From: Straminergon stramineum | Taxonomy: Eukaryota > Streptophyta > Bryopsida > Hypnales > Calliergonaceae | Direction: 5' to 3' | DNA: 64,000 nt | Assembly: GCA_963920665.1 (NCBI GenBank) | Contig: OY987263.1 | Coordinates: 21,099,968 to 21,163,967, forward strand | In this document: positions 38,241 through 51,095 of the stretch, in pieces | How positions within the stretch are numbered: position 1 is the stretch's first letter | How the letters are laid out: the number at the start of each line of letters is the position of its first letter | Translations under genes and position numbers: made by a program | The notes under the pieces: model-generated | The model's database searches: none | What the model was told of the DNA's origin: nothing | The model's input: only the letters and a program-made list of their open reading frames with translations

Positions 38241-41200
38241 TACTACACAAACTATTCCGTCGATTAGATCAATTCCTTGATTTGTATAAATTGTCATTGG
38301 ACATTTGCCATCTTTGATTGTACATGGAAGTCCAATTGCATTAGGGGAGTCGATTTAAGCAAGGATATAAGTTATAAGATATGGTTAATATTTGGGGCAT
38401 TAATATTAGGCTCTTGGTGAAGCAAGGTTCACATAGTTTTTCAAAACCTTGGTATTTAAAAAGGATTTTTTTAATGAAATACCAATTATTGATGAAATTC
38501 GACAAGAGTACCAATTTTTTTGAAAAAAACCAAGAAATCCCCTTCTTGAGTATTATATTGGATAGATGATAAAGAAAATTCACAACTCCATGTTGTGGGA
38601 TTAAAATAATTTCATCATTTTTCACTTGTAACAATCTATATTTAGCTTTTCCAATCTATCTTATAGTCTGAAATTTGCAAATGCATAAATCTTTGTTAGA
38701 AACTCTTATACTCTTAGATGCTATGGACTTTGAATATTTTTGTTTTGTGCTAAGATGGATTCATGTCTACAGAAAAAAATCACATACATGTCAAGATATA
38801 GAATTTGTGCCAATACAATAGTTATTATGATGTATAAAAACTATGAATATACAAAACCAAAATTATGTAGTGATTGTACTTTAGTGAACAAATTGATCTA
38901 TAATCTTGTAGACCAAATGATAAGGAATTTTTATCCTTTTCTCCAAATTTCTGAATTTTCAAAATTATGCAAGCTATTTCCAATTGAACATCTGGTATGC
39001 TGAAAAATAGGAATTGTGGTGATATGAGACTTAGTTTGTTCCTTAGAAGGCAAAGAAATCATTCGCTAATAGAAAAAGAGACTAATTTAGCACACTTAAT
39101 GCTTCAAACAACTTGATTTAGAGATTTTTTCTAGAGAATATGATATGATTCATACATCTTTTGATGCTTCATATGTACTAGTTTGAGTCATTTTTTCTAC
39201 AAGGGATTTAATAATAAATACCATTCAAGTGATGGCATATCCTCGATTTATATAGAGTCCAAGTTTAAATACCATACCCAAATAGCAAGTTTGGCACTTT
39301 GGTGCCAAATGTTTAATTTAACGAAAAAATAAACTTCAACACTTTAAAATATCATTTTTTTGAAGAATTTGGCATTAAAATCTAAAAAATTATAAATATT
39401 CAACAACTACCTCATAGAGATTCAAAAGCCACTTATTGTGAGTGTATCAAGATGAGAAGACAAGCTCTTTATACAAGTGGGGTGATAGGAAGTAAAAGAA
39501 CCCATTTGGAATATGCGAATTAGGATTAGTAGGAGCTCAATTGTTCATATCTAGTTAAGTCCAAAGCAAGAATTGTATTCAGTGTAAAACTTCAGACTTC
39601 ATTTTGGCTTAGTAGAATAAATTTTCTAAAATCTTTAAATTATGATAAGATGGGAAATCAAGCTACATTCCATCTCCAAAAAAACATTTTAGATTTGAGC
39701 CTCCAATCAAAAGTTATGGACAAAATTCAAAGAAGGATTGGGCACAGACTAGATATGAATTTATATGTATTGTTGGTTTTTCTTTCAATGAATATCCAAG
39801 TGCTATTGATGTTGTGTTTTATATGGACCCATCAGTAGTATGTAATAAGTATTGCTTGTTGTGTCCAATGGTAGTTTGAATGGTATGGAATGCTTATTGC
39901 TCACATAGTCATTTTTTGCAATGCCATAGTATTCTTTCCAATATTGTGTAGTTCTGCAAATTATAAAAAAATAGGGTGTCAAAAATTAGTCTCTCTAACC
40001 ATTTACAAATAAGAATAGAGTGTTGAAAAATACGTAAAGTATCTTTTTCTCTGCAAATAGGGAGAAAAAAAATACTTGTAAGTAGATAAATGCTCTCCCT
40101 TAAGTACTCCATTATTGCACGTGGTTACCAAATGCAAAGGGGTGTGACCCCCCCAAGATAAGAGCTTCTTAACTTATTAGTTACGAGGTTTTAACTTCAT
40201 AGCTTAGTAGTAGCTTGTAATTTGTTGCATAACATCATCCTTGATATAAAAGATGAAAGTGATGAAACACTAGTTTTCTAGGGACATCATGAAAAAGAAT
40301 ATTGTATTGTTAAAAGTAACAACACAGGTTACCAACAAATGAGTCTCAACAATTGCAAATGGCAATAGCAAAGCATGCATTATTATTATAAGCTACAAGA
40401 TTTGAATAGAGTATATTTTGTAAGAATTTAGTTTTCATCACTAGTAATTTTGTTGGTACAATAAGTAATTTGAACTATTTTAAAAGAAGACATAGAATGA
40501 GATTTGAATAACATCCTCAAAAGGAGTATACCTTCAAATTTTTTCAATTTAAGTTGGTACCTCATGAAGTCTTTGATATCATTGCAAAAAGTTCTCAAAT
40601 TATTTTTCAAATTCATCATTTATTTTCTCTTTTAAAATTAAACCCTTCCTACAAGTTCTTGCCTCAATTGTGCTACTTCTATTTATGAGAGCCTAAGAAG
40701 GCTTTTCATTATTTCTATTTCTAGCAATTAGGGAATTCAAAGTTTATTCATTTGATGTCTTGAAATATAAATAGCTATGGAATCTAGAATACTTTTCTCT
40801 AATCCAAGAAAACCCAACCAAAAATTTGACAATTTAGTAATAAGAGCAATACTGAATTGTTTATTGGAATGCATCCAGTTGCAATTACATTACAATGAAT
40901 TTGATTGTTGTAGTGAAAAAATGGAAAACAAGAATCAATTTCTTTACTAAGATGAATTTTTTTTAAAGAATTTTTTTGGGAAACATGATCATGATTTGTA
41001 AATTGATAAATGAGACAATTTTCTATTACAAATGACATCAACATTAATAAAACAATGGTGAATCCCAAGTAGACTTGTTCTTATTACTCACATCAAGAAA
41101 GAAGACACTGAATTTTCATTAAGTAAAAAAGACTTACTATGAGGCAATCCTACTTCCTTCATTTGTTTTTCCACTATTCACATGGAAATGCATAGTCATT

Positions 41201-42377
41201 GTTTTGATTGTTGATGTCAACAATTGCATTACGGACTTTGGAAAATGGCTTGAAATTTCTTTGACTTTACTAATATATAGAAGTGAGTGAAGACAATTGA
41301 TGAGCAACTTGATAACAATTCAAATCACCCCTAAATTCAAAATTTGGTGGTATGCTCAAAAGTATCTCCACTAGCATATGATGAAATGGTGCTAGTTTTG
41401 AATACTCCTAGTTGTGTTCTATAGAAAAAGAAGGGCTTGACAATATCCCGCATCCCTACTAGTTCACAGTAAAAACAAAGTTCTTGTGCCTACTTAACAT
41501 GGAGTTCAATGCTTTGACAAAGGTCTTGCACATGAAGTTGTCACAGGTTGATGGCTGACAACAAGGCTAGGAGTTGTGGGAGAAATAGAAAGCTCCCAAC
41601 AACACTCCAAATACACCTTTGCTCCAAATGGGAGGCTTTAACTCCCATCTTGTAGTTGCAACTATAATTATGGATTACTCGATGCCAACATTGCTTGCAC
41701 CATTGAAAACAAGACCAAATTATGGTCTTTCTGTTGGTACCATGGCACAAGTCAAACATGCAAGGCAATGCAACTTGCATCATGGCATTAAAAAATTCCT
41801 ATAGCTTGCATTGAATAACTAACAAGTCTCCAACTAGTGAGAGATAGAAGAAATCAACCAGGCTTAGTAAAACGTCTTCCCGCAGTACTATCCTGTATTG
41901 TGTGCAAATGCTCTAACCAATCTAATCCTAATTAGACCAATCTGTTTTCGTCAATTGCCTATTTCCCCATCCTATTTTTTGCCCCAATTCCACCACACTA
42001 CTCATCCAAATCTATCATTTTTGTTGACAATTTCAATGCATTAATGGCAATTAGCATTAATGTGTTAAGTCTTCGTAGGTGAATATGTAAGCACTCATAG
42101 ATACATCGAATGGCGATAATAGGTTTGAGGCAAGAGGTTTACAACTCTAGCTTATTGATGGTTCTGTAATTTCAAGGCAAACCACTTTAAAAATTCATAG
42201 AAATTACAATTTTCATCATAAAATTATATTTCCACTTGAGTTTAATTTGTGAAACATGTGCATACCCTTGAAAAATATATACCCCTCTTGAAGTTGGTCC
42301 CACGGTACTGAGATTGGGAATCAAAGTGGTAATAGGCTTGTCTACCTTAGTTACCAATTCATCTAGCCCTCTACCTC
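38241..42377. other. AT-rich spacer, nothing recognised
   Basis: Only short chance frames. No RNA gene or inverted repeat identified by eye. Confidence 0.45.
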
Positions 42378-42380
42378 TAA

Positions 42381-43180
42381 GGGTCTCTTCACACTCTGAC
42401 CGTCCAAGTCAAGAGGCCGTGGGATTGAGTGGCCAAACTTTGGTGAGAGTCCAAGGAAATGAGCAATAAATAGACCACAAAAACTAGGAATTGGAGCCTT
42501 TGGCTGGCCATAGTGTGAAGCCTCCAAAGGCCAAAGTCCAAGCCCAAAGTTCAAACCTATTCCATTTTTTCGACTTCTATCCTTTCTCTCCACATTAATC
42601 CATCCAATTTCTGAAATTTTCAATGAATTGTCACCCATGTGACAATATTTTCAAGCAAAAGGTTAAAAAAATATGAGAAAGGAGTCAAAAATGGCCTTGG
42701 AAAAATAATTACAGCACTTGCTCTCATCATCAAACAAGGAATTTGAAGGATATAAATGGAATAAAAAGGTGGCATTAAACATTGAAGGGAAGTAGGTTCA
42801 TTGAATGCTAAGACTCATCATTTTATTAGTTGAGACTAGGTTTCAAACCCCAATGGCAACACAAATAAACAAATAAACAAATAAACAAGGGAGGGCATCC
42901 TACCTATTACTACAAAAGCAATCCGATCTAATGGCTGAGATTTTGTCAGTTTTTGAAAAAAAATTAGAGTTTGGGTTGGCCAGAAATGGAGATCCGTACT
43001 CTAATCGAGAGTCCATTGCCATGTAAGCATTTCGTTGCCATGTAGGCAAACAAATGGGCAACGGACTTTGGACTGTGCCACCTTGTGTGAAGGGTCAAGA
43101 GGCCGAACTCTTGGATTTTTGCAATCTGATTGGCCGAAACCAACGGACTCTCAACCTTGTGCTGTAGTCTGAAGTGGCCC
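42381..43180. mobile_element. 800-bp Harbinger-like element next to the right MPP promoter
   Basis: Left end GGGTCTCTTCACACT, right end (reverse complement) GGGCCACTTCAGACT, flanked by TAA on both sides (42,378-42,380 and 43,181-43,183). A TAA duplication with GGG termini is the PIF/Harbinger signature. Contains a short (AAATAAAC)3 run at 42,862-42,888. Related to 49,921-50,363. Confidence 0.65.
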
Positions 43181-43290
43181 TAAATCATCACGTGTCCCTC
43201 ACTCGCGGCACTTCCATCCTGACTTTCAACTCAGCGCAAACTGAACACAACGAAAACACCGGCAACGAACGAATGAGGCTGGTTCGGACT
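43181..43290 (+). promoter_or_regulatory. Promoter/leader region of the right MPP alpha copy
   Basis: About 110 bp of GC-mixed DNA between the Harbinger-like element and the start of the perfect arm. Only its last ~17 bp resemble the left copy's upstream sequence. The transcription start is not identifiable, but the leader exon must end at 43,368. Confidence 0.4.
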
Positions 43291-46041
43291 AAAGAGAGGG
43301 CGAACGAACGGAGAACGGACCGATTGGCCGTCCAGCTCTGGCATTCAGTTCCCTCACTTGCATTCGGGGTAAGTTATGGGCCGAATGCTAAGTGCCCTGC
43401 TTGTCTCGTCGTGCATTGTTTCTCTCTTCTTCCAAGGTTAGGGTTTTGATTGCAGGATCGGAACCCAAGCGTGATTGCGGTCGCTGCGAGCGAGGGCGCA
43501 ACGCGACGCAACGATGAGGGGTGCGGCAGTGCGGAGGGCGCGCCTGGCGAAGCTGCTGGCGCAGCAGCAGCAGCAGCGCCCGCTTCGCACCAGCGCTGCC
43601 GCTCACCAGGCTCTGCCGCGCACGGAATCGTCGCAGGCGTCGAGCTCCGGGGGCGTGCTGTCGTGGTTCCTCGGCGAGCGCCCCACCACGCCCGTTCCCG
43701 CATTGTTCGAGCCGCTGGAGGGCGTGAATTTGCCGCACGCGCTGCCCGACGACGTGCGGCTCGGCGAGACGCGCGTCACCACGCTGGGCAACGGGCTGAA
43801 GATCGCGTCGCAGAACATCGCGGGGCCGACGTCCACCATCGGCGTGTTCATCGACTCCGGGTCCAAGAACGAGAGCCCGTTCTGCACGGGCGCGTCGCAC
43901 CTGCTGGAGCGCATGGCGTTCAAGAGCACGGCCAACCGCTCGCACTTCCGCCTGGTGCGCGAGGTGGAGGCCATCGGCGGGAACGTGGTGGCGAACGCGT
44001 CGCGCGAGCAGATGTGCTACACGGGCGACGCGATCAGGACGTTCATGCCGGAGATAGTGGAGCTGCTGGTGGACACGGTGCGCAACCCTTTGTTCAACGA
44101 GTGGGAGGTGCAGGAGCAGCTGGCCAAGGTCAAGGCGGAGACGGCGGAGATGGTGGGCAACCCGCAGGTGGCGATCTACGAGGCGCTGCATTCGGCGGGG
44201 TACGTGGGGGGCTTGGGGCAGCCTCTGATGGCGCCGGAGTCTTGTTTGGGGCGTCTGAACGGCGGCGTGCTGCACGACTTCGTGAAGGAGAACTACTCGG
44301 CGCCCCGGATCGTCTTGGCCGGTAGGATGGATGGGTGGATGGATCATTTTCGTCTCGAGAGAAAGTTTTGAATTTTGCTGTTGGCGCTTGCCGAGTGTGA
44401 GCAGGTCTCTTTGTCTCGTGGCCCGGTTGCAATTGGCCGTGGGTTTCGGTTCCTTGTAGCCCCGGGCACGATCGCTCTTGGATCCAGCGAGCAACGTTTG
44501 GTGTGGTTGGTGAAATTAGGGTTTCCAATGTCTGTTTTGGCTCCGTTGGGAGGGCGTTGCAGAATCACCACCAAGTGCATATGATGAACGTTCCGGTTTG
44601 GATGAGCCGTTCGTCGTAGGGACTTGATCAGACGAGAGGTGTGGATTTCGATAATGAGCTTGCGCATTCGAGGGTCACTCGTGGGGTGGGATTAGGTTTA
44701 GATTCGACTAGTGCCTGTGTGATCGGGTCTGGCGGAGGAAATGTGGAGATTAGGGTATCATGATGTCGGGCGAGACTGCATGAAGTCCGTTCCATGATTG
44801 ATCGGGAGTGGTTTTTTTTTGAGATTTCCGTGGAGGATGTCTCCAAAGGGAGGATTTTTCTCCTTGCTACGCCTCGCCTTTGTTAGCGATGTCGGGGAAG
44901 TGTGGGAATGGAGGGTTTTCTGAGATGTTTTGGGCAGCGTCTGCGCGAACTTTGCTGTTGCAAGTGCGACTGGTTTCTATCCAGCGCGAACATTGGGTGA
45001 AGGAGTGTCGTGGACTCCTGATGTTTTCTCCAGTGGCATTGACCTTTTTCTGTTTTGGCAGCGTCTGGCGTGGATCACGACGAGCTTCTTTCCGTAGCCG
45101 AACCTTTGTTGTCCGACCTGCCTGCTTTCGATCAGTCCACTGAGGTGAAGACGGAGTACGTGGGTGGTGACTGGCGGCAATCCGTGGACTCTCCGCTGAC
45201 TCACGTCGCCGTGGCCTTCGAAGTTCCCGGGGGTTGGAGGAACGAAAAGGATTCGTATGCAGTGACAGTGCTGCAATCTCTGTTGGGAGGGGGAGGTTCT
45301 TTCTCGGCCGGCGGTCCTGGGAAGGGAATGTACTCTCGATTGTACACTCGGGTAAGATCCGGACATGGTTGAACGTGTTTGGCGTCGAGATGTGTAGCTT
45401 GTGAGGGAAGGGTGTAATGGTTGGCAGCCTTGTGTTGGTTGGGTTGGACCCGCGTTTCCTGGTTGTTTGGGGATGGGCACTGCGCGGTCTTCTTTGTTGG
45501 ACGGTACGTGATTGTGGATGTGTTTTCATGGTTGCAGGTTTTGAACCGGTGGGAGCAGGTGCAATCATTCACGGCCTTCAACAGCGTGTACAACGACACG
45601 GGCCTGTTCGGTATTCACGCCACTTCTTCTGGTCCGTTTGTTCCGAAGCTGGTGGACCTTGTGTGTGAAGAGTTCACGGCAGTCGCGACTTCTGGTCAAG
45701 TGAGCGAAGCGGAATTGCAGCGGGCGAAGAACGCCACCGTTTCTGCAGTTTTGATGAACTTGGAGTCTCGAGTTGTGGTGACCGAGGATATCGGTCGTCA
45801 AATATTGACCTACGGGCATCGTAAGCCCGTGGCCGAGTTCCTTGAAGGAATTCAGGCGTTGACCTTGAAGGACGTTTCCGAGGTTGCTCAGAAGATCATC
45901 TCGACCCCGTTGACGATGGCTTCTTGGGGCGATGTGGTCCAAGTCCCTCGGTTTGATGCAGTCGCGAACCGCTTTTAGGATAGAGATTCGTCAAACTGCT
46001 TGTTTTTCCGCCAGAAAATAATGGAGAGATGGATACACTTC
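43291..46041 (+). repeat. Right arm of the 2,751-bp perfect inverted duplication
   Basis: Reverse complement of 32,639-35,389. Covers most of the leader exon, the leader intron, all coding exons and introns and the first 63 bp after the stop codon. Confidence 0.93.
43514..45978 (+). CDS. MPPA: Mitochondrial processing peptidase alpha subunit, right copy
   Basis: Exons 43514-44321, 45062-45351 and 45538-45978 (GT-AG) give 512 aa, against ~500 in other plants. A leader intron (43369-43455) precedes the ATG. Residues 1 to about 60 are Arg/Ala/Ser-rich with a poly-Gln run (17-21): a presequence. The M16 peptidase domain follows: TTLGNGLKIASQ (89-100), then SHLLERMAFKST (128-139), where the beta subunit has the zinc motif HxxEH; here it is HLLER, so this is the catalytically dead alpha subunit. 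The second half contains the glycine-rich substrate-binding loop GGGGSFSAGGPGKG (345-358), SRLYTRVLNRW across the last junction, and FTAFNSVYNDTGLFGIHA. Alpha holds presequences for cleavage by beta; plant MPP is part of the bc1 complex. The first exon is very GC-rich. A TTG-initiated extension upstream of this ATG was rejected. Confidence 0.95.
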
Positions 46042-49000
46042 AGAGAATTGTATTTCAGAATTTTCAGGGAGCTTTCGTGTGTCCATGACTGCCCTTATGA
46101 ATGCATTATCAATCGTATGACGAATGAATTTTTTAATTGAATCCTTGTGATAAGTTTAAAATTAGTCCAGTGTTATTTTCTTTTTCCTGCTAGTATAACA
46201 TTAACTACCTGGAGTGCTAGTGCATCTGTTGACTGTAATGGTGCTTCTATTCCTGTTACTGTAGTGGGATGGCATTGTAGAACTTTTCAGCAATCTGCCG
46301 CGTCCGTTATTGCGTATGGCGCCGGTGCAAACTCCAGAGGTATGATCGAATTTTTAAGGACTGCGTGATTTTGGGTCGTGAGTCGTGCTGATTTTGACCT
46401 CTGCTGAACTTTCAGTCAATACACTCAAAATGAGTAGGGTTTATGATAGTTCTGGTGTTAGAGAGTCTCGATTGCAGAGGCTTTCATAGTTTGTAATGAT
46501 CTAGGTTTGCTTCTGGGTAATAATCTGGCGTTGCTACTTGGAGCGGTTTGGTTTGTGGGTTTATAAATCATGAGTGTATTGTAGTTTAGTGCGCACTTGT
46601 TTACTGGCTTCTATTTTGGCTCTGGTCTTGATATTTAGTTGGTAATCCTTAAGTTCTTCTTCCATATCAGTTGTAGCATGCTAAAGTCCTGATTAGATCT
46701 GGTCCCTTTTATTAGGACACCCTATCCTTATGCTGACAGCTTTGCTTGAGTGATTAGTCCCGAATGGTACCGCTGCCTTACCAGAGATTGAATATCTTGG
46801 TGCCACTGTAACAGATGAGCTGGGTCATTTTCCAAATGGGCGATTCAAAGTGACAACTTTAGGCAATCTGTGGATATTCACCTCGAAAACTTACCGTTTT
46901 GTGTAATATTAGGGATTGTCACACCTCTTCCGAGGAAGCTTCTTCATGCCCATTCTTCACCTCCAATGGAGAAGGAAAAGACTTCTCAATCTTTAGAGAA
47001 TGGACCCTCTCCAATTTGAAAAGAGAATGCTATGTCCTCATTTTTCGAAGATTGAGAATGGGAAGAAGGCCATGTAGCAATAGGTATAATTAAAGTATAT
47101 CAATGGAGTGATATTATCTAGCCAAGTGATAATAGAGAACTTTAGAAGTGGCTCAAGTTCCTCCCCATGTGCTTCCATCTATCTAGGGTGTAGTACTAAA
47201 TCAAAAGGTCTCTTTAATTAGCATATCTTGGTAGTCTGGTATGAGGTAAACATGACTATGATAGGTCAATCTTCTATGACAAGCTCCAAGAGAATTTAAG
47301 GTAGCATGTTGTAAAAGTGACCTCTATCTAAGAATGGGTTACATATTCCTCGAAATATCTATTACTAGCAATCATGAGTTAGACATGCTTAAATGGTCTC
47401 TTCAAGAGCATACTACCTTATATTACGTCATGACAAAAAAAATTCTAATAAGTGGGATTAGGACTATTATAGATTGATTTGTAATGATAATTAGTGCATT
47501 AGGAGATGGTCATGGAGTGACTAGTGATTGTTATAGGACACTTATACCTTTCTAGTGTAAACTTGTCATAACAAGTTATTTTTTTTATTCCTTCAAGTCA
47601 TGACCTTGTTAGAAAATCTTGTGTTTGCTTTAGATGGTAAGATGATCATTATGGAAACACTTTTTATTGATTTGGGTAGTCTTAAGACTATATTAGGCCA
47701 ATTAGGATACATGTACACTTCAAAAATTCATAAAAAATTCTTACTTTGTCCAAAAAATAAAATTTTGGTTGCTTCTTCATATTTGTCTTTGTATGGAAAA
47801 AAAATCTGATTTTTTTCCTTATGACAACAAGACAGACCACTCATTCTACCTATCATAGGCAGGTTTACTTTATCATAGTCTTACTATATGCACTTCCAGA
47901 ATATGGACTTCATGGTAGTCTAGTACACCATAGTCTTGTTATATGGACTTCTAGTGTCTAGACCTTTGGAACATCTTTCTATAAGCCCCTTAAGTAACAA
48001 TGTAATTTTTGGGGTGATTTGTAGCAAAAATCGAACCTCCCTCATGCCTTTGTGACAAGTGTATAAGAAATTTGGAGCTTTTTAATTCCATTTTGTCAAA
48101 TCCATCAATCTCTTTTATTATAGTAAATTATGAAACACAAAAAAAAAATTCAATAGTATAAGATGGTATCTTTATCTTACAATCCATCACCACATGAACA
48201 AGGTTGGAGGCTAAAAACATTTACTTTGGTTTGTGAACCCCTAGTCTTATTGACTACAATCCAACCATAGTGCATCAAGTGGGTTGTAGCGCTAGGATCC
48301 TTGCTTGCAACATCCAATTTGTGAACATAATATCCTAGTGTGCCCTTTGCCATTCCACAGTCAAAATAAAAAGTAGAAGTAATTTTCTAATTTTTTAATT
48401 GAACAATAACTTTAAAATTTAATTACTTTCACACCAAGGTCAAAGTGCCATGAAACAAAGCCTATGCACCCCTCCTTGTTGAGGGCTTTCTGACAGTACC
48501 AAGAACACATCCAAGGGATAAATGGTCCACTAGATCTCAAAATAACAAACAAACAAAACAAAACAATCAAAACAAACAAACAACCTAACTTAAGTTAGAG
48601 ACATATACTCTTTTAAACTCTATACTTTAAATTCAATCAAACCACTCAAACTCCATTCTTTTCAATTCTCATGATCCAAACCCCATTGAAATGAACAACA
48701 AGAGTACCACAACGAACTCCTCAGAAGTGACTCCATTGCACTACTCAGTAGATGATCATTTCTTCTTCCAAGACTCAAACATCACCTGCAACCATGTAAA
48801 ACCCTGCCAAGAAATGTCCGGTTTATTTTGTAGGAGGATTATTTTTTGTAATCCCCTTTTGGGATATGAAATTTGTGTAATCAAAGATTAAGAGGATTTT
48901 TCATTCATCGATCACATATTTCCTCCATCTCCAGATAGGTCTTTATGTCATGCAATCTCCTCATCAAGAAGTCTAAAAATAAATAGGCATACCTTGTAGG

Positions 49001-49920
49001 GTTTCGCCCTCTTAGCCTATTTGTTTTTAGAATTCCCTTTGCCTTGGTGATTGCCCCATATGTAATCGTGTCTTGATTCTCTCTCTCACAGACACTCTTC
49101 ATAGCTATATTGATTGAATTGTTTGCTAGATAATTTAGTGATCCAATGATAATATTCTGGAGTTTAGAAGTTTCTTGCATCAATGAGAAGATACAATGGA
49201 ATCGATTGGACATACATTGATTGATTGAACTATAGACTAAAATTGTGCATATCTATCAATGAACTAGTATTGTCAATACATTGTATTTCGTTAATAGGTG
49301 CGACTCCAATGCCAACAATTATGACATGATATTGATGTTTGATTGATATTCAATCTAAATGGGGCCAAGATTGACAACAACTGGGATAGCAAGATGATCT
49401 AGTTGTGATACAATTGACTAATATTGTGTTTGTGCTCACGGATGTTGGTTGATTAGTAGCGAGGGTGACGGGGATTAATACATGGGCTTTAGGGTCATGA
49501 ATGTTTAGTAAATGGCATGTCCTATTTGTATCTAAAACTTCAATGGACTATAAAAAAACTTTAATGTGTGCACAAGGTTGGCATAAATTGAAAATCTATG
49601 CACATCCTATATAGATGTCACAATTTTTTGTGCATGGAATTGCTCTACTTTATGGAAAAATTGGCAATCAAAGTGTGCAATTTGTGACATCTTTGTGCAC
49701 AAAACTTTAAACTTAAGTATTGGATGACTATTTACAACCCAAGGAATTTTGTAGGAAAAAAACTTGAATGGACAAATGTTCCTCAAGAAGAGAGAGAAAA
49801 AAGGAATTATAATTTATATTGTGGAATTTTTGTTGAATGACATTCTAGTCTTGATTCTCATATAACCAAAGGCTTGGTATGTAGTTTAAGGTGGAACATG
49901 AGACTAGTATGGATCTCAAG
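46042..49920. other. MPP 3' flank, then AT-rich DNA with dispersed repeats
   Basis: 46,042-46,900 is moderate-GC flanking DNA with no recognised gene. About 47,310-47,420 ('gtgacctctatctaagaatgggt...gaaatatcta') resembles 58,240-58,380. 48,335-48,600 matches 31,730-31,960 and ends in an AAACAAAC-rich tract. No coding gene seen. Confidence 0.45.
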
Positions 49921-50363
49921 GAGCTCTTCACACTATGGCCAAAGGTCGAAAGGGCATGGATTTACACCAATCACATTTCAAGAAACCAAGAATTCAGCCT
50001 CTCATCCCTTCACACTAGAAAGATGAGCCCAAAGGCCATTGCTCTCCAAACTAAGGCCTACATGGCTGAAATTGCCTTCATAGCAACAAACTCTCAAAGG
50101 AAGTTTGTATCAACTAGAAATAGAGACCCTAACTATAGTCAAGAGGATGTCAAATTTTTTTCAGAAAAAACAAGAATATGACAAGATCTCAACCATTAGA
50201 TTGGTATGGTTTGGACTTTTGGCTTGGCCTTAGGAGGCTTCACACTATGGTTGTTGAAGGCTCTAATTCCTATACTTATTGCCTGTTTCTTTGGACTCTC
50301 AACAAAGTTTGGCCACTCAATCCTATAGCCTCTCAACTTGGATGGCCATAGTGTGAAGTGCCC
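49921..50363. mobile_element. MITE related to the 42,381 element
   Basis: Left end GAGCTCTTCACACTATGGCC, right end (reverse complement) GGGCACTTCACACTATGGCC: 17 of 20 positions match. The right half ('tttggccactcaatcctatag', 'ggaggcttcacactatgg') is shared in inverse orientation with 42,400-42,540. The target duplication is not clear. Confidence 0.6.
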
Positions 50364-51085
50364 ATCAGATTCTAGATGACTATCATCTATGAAAGTGCCA
50401 ATTTCTTCAAATTTTGACTAGCTTGCAAAAGTGAAACTTTTGTAGGCAACAATACCTTCCATTGCATCAATTTCTGCACTTCACAATTTGGATGCTTATA
50501 TATCTAGTAGTAGCTAGGAAGAAGAGTGATGAATGACAACAATCTATATTGACTAATTGCATATGGTGTTACAAAAATTGTAGTTTTAAATAGAACAATT
50601 CACTCACTCCACTTGAATAGTATTTGATCCTTTTTGCAATTCTCCAAAAATATTGTTCACAAGTCATTATGTCACCAAACAAAACAAAAATTTTGAAGTG
50701 CACACATTCTAAGTTGTCTACCTTATTCCTTGAATTTTTTTCATTTGAACTTGAATCAGGACATTGGAAATAAGTGTAGTTTGGATTCTTGAAACATTAC
50801 TATTGAAGAGCCCAAAGAAAGAACATTTCTATGAGAGAGTATTGCCACCTCATCCTTCTAAAGGCCATATTCTTCTTTTAAGAGGTGGATACTTTTAGTG
50901 AACATTGGGTTTCAATTTCAAAAATTCATGAATAATTCTACAAATCTTAAAAATAATGGAACACCTTGATTTCGATGCCAATTTCATGTATCTTTCAAGG
51001 AGAATTTATTTTAAAATATTTCAAGAAGTTTAATATCTCCAAATTAGTTTTCAACTCTTAAATTGGTGCTCTATGGACTTCCTAC
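50364..51085. other. AT-rich intergenic, nothing recognised
   Basis: No gene or repeat identified. Confidence 0.5.
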
Positions 51086-51095
51086 CTTACTTTGG

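Noticed and set aside
43475..43513. Upstream extension of MPP alpha by 13 codons
   Set aside because: It would start at TTG; the ATG at 43,514 follows the leader intron and gives a normal presequence.
43450..44325. 291-codon Gly/Arg/Ala-rich frame overlapping MPP alpha exon 2
   Set aside because: Frame-shifted shadow of the same exon; low-complexity product.
44867..45568. 233-codon minus-strand frame across the MPP introns (and mirror 33,112-33,813)
   Set aside because: Runs through introns with good splice sites; Pro/Arg/Ser-rich, no domain.
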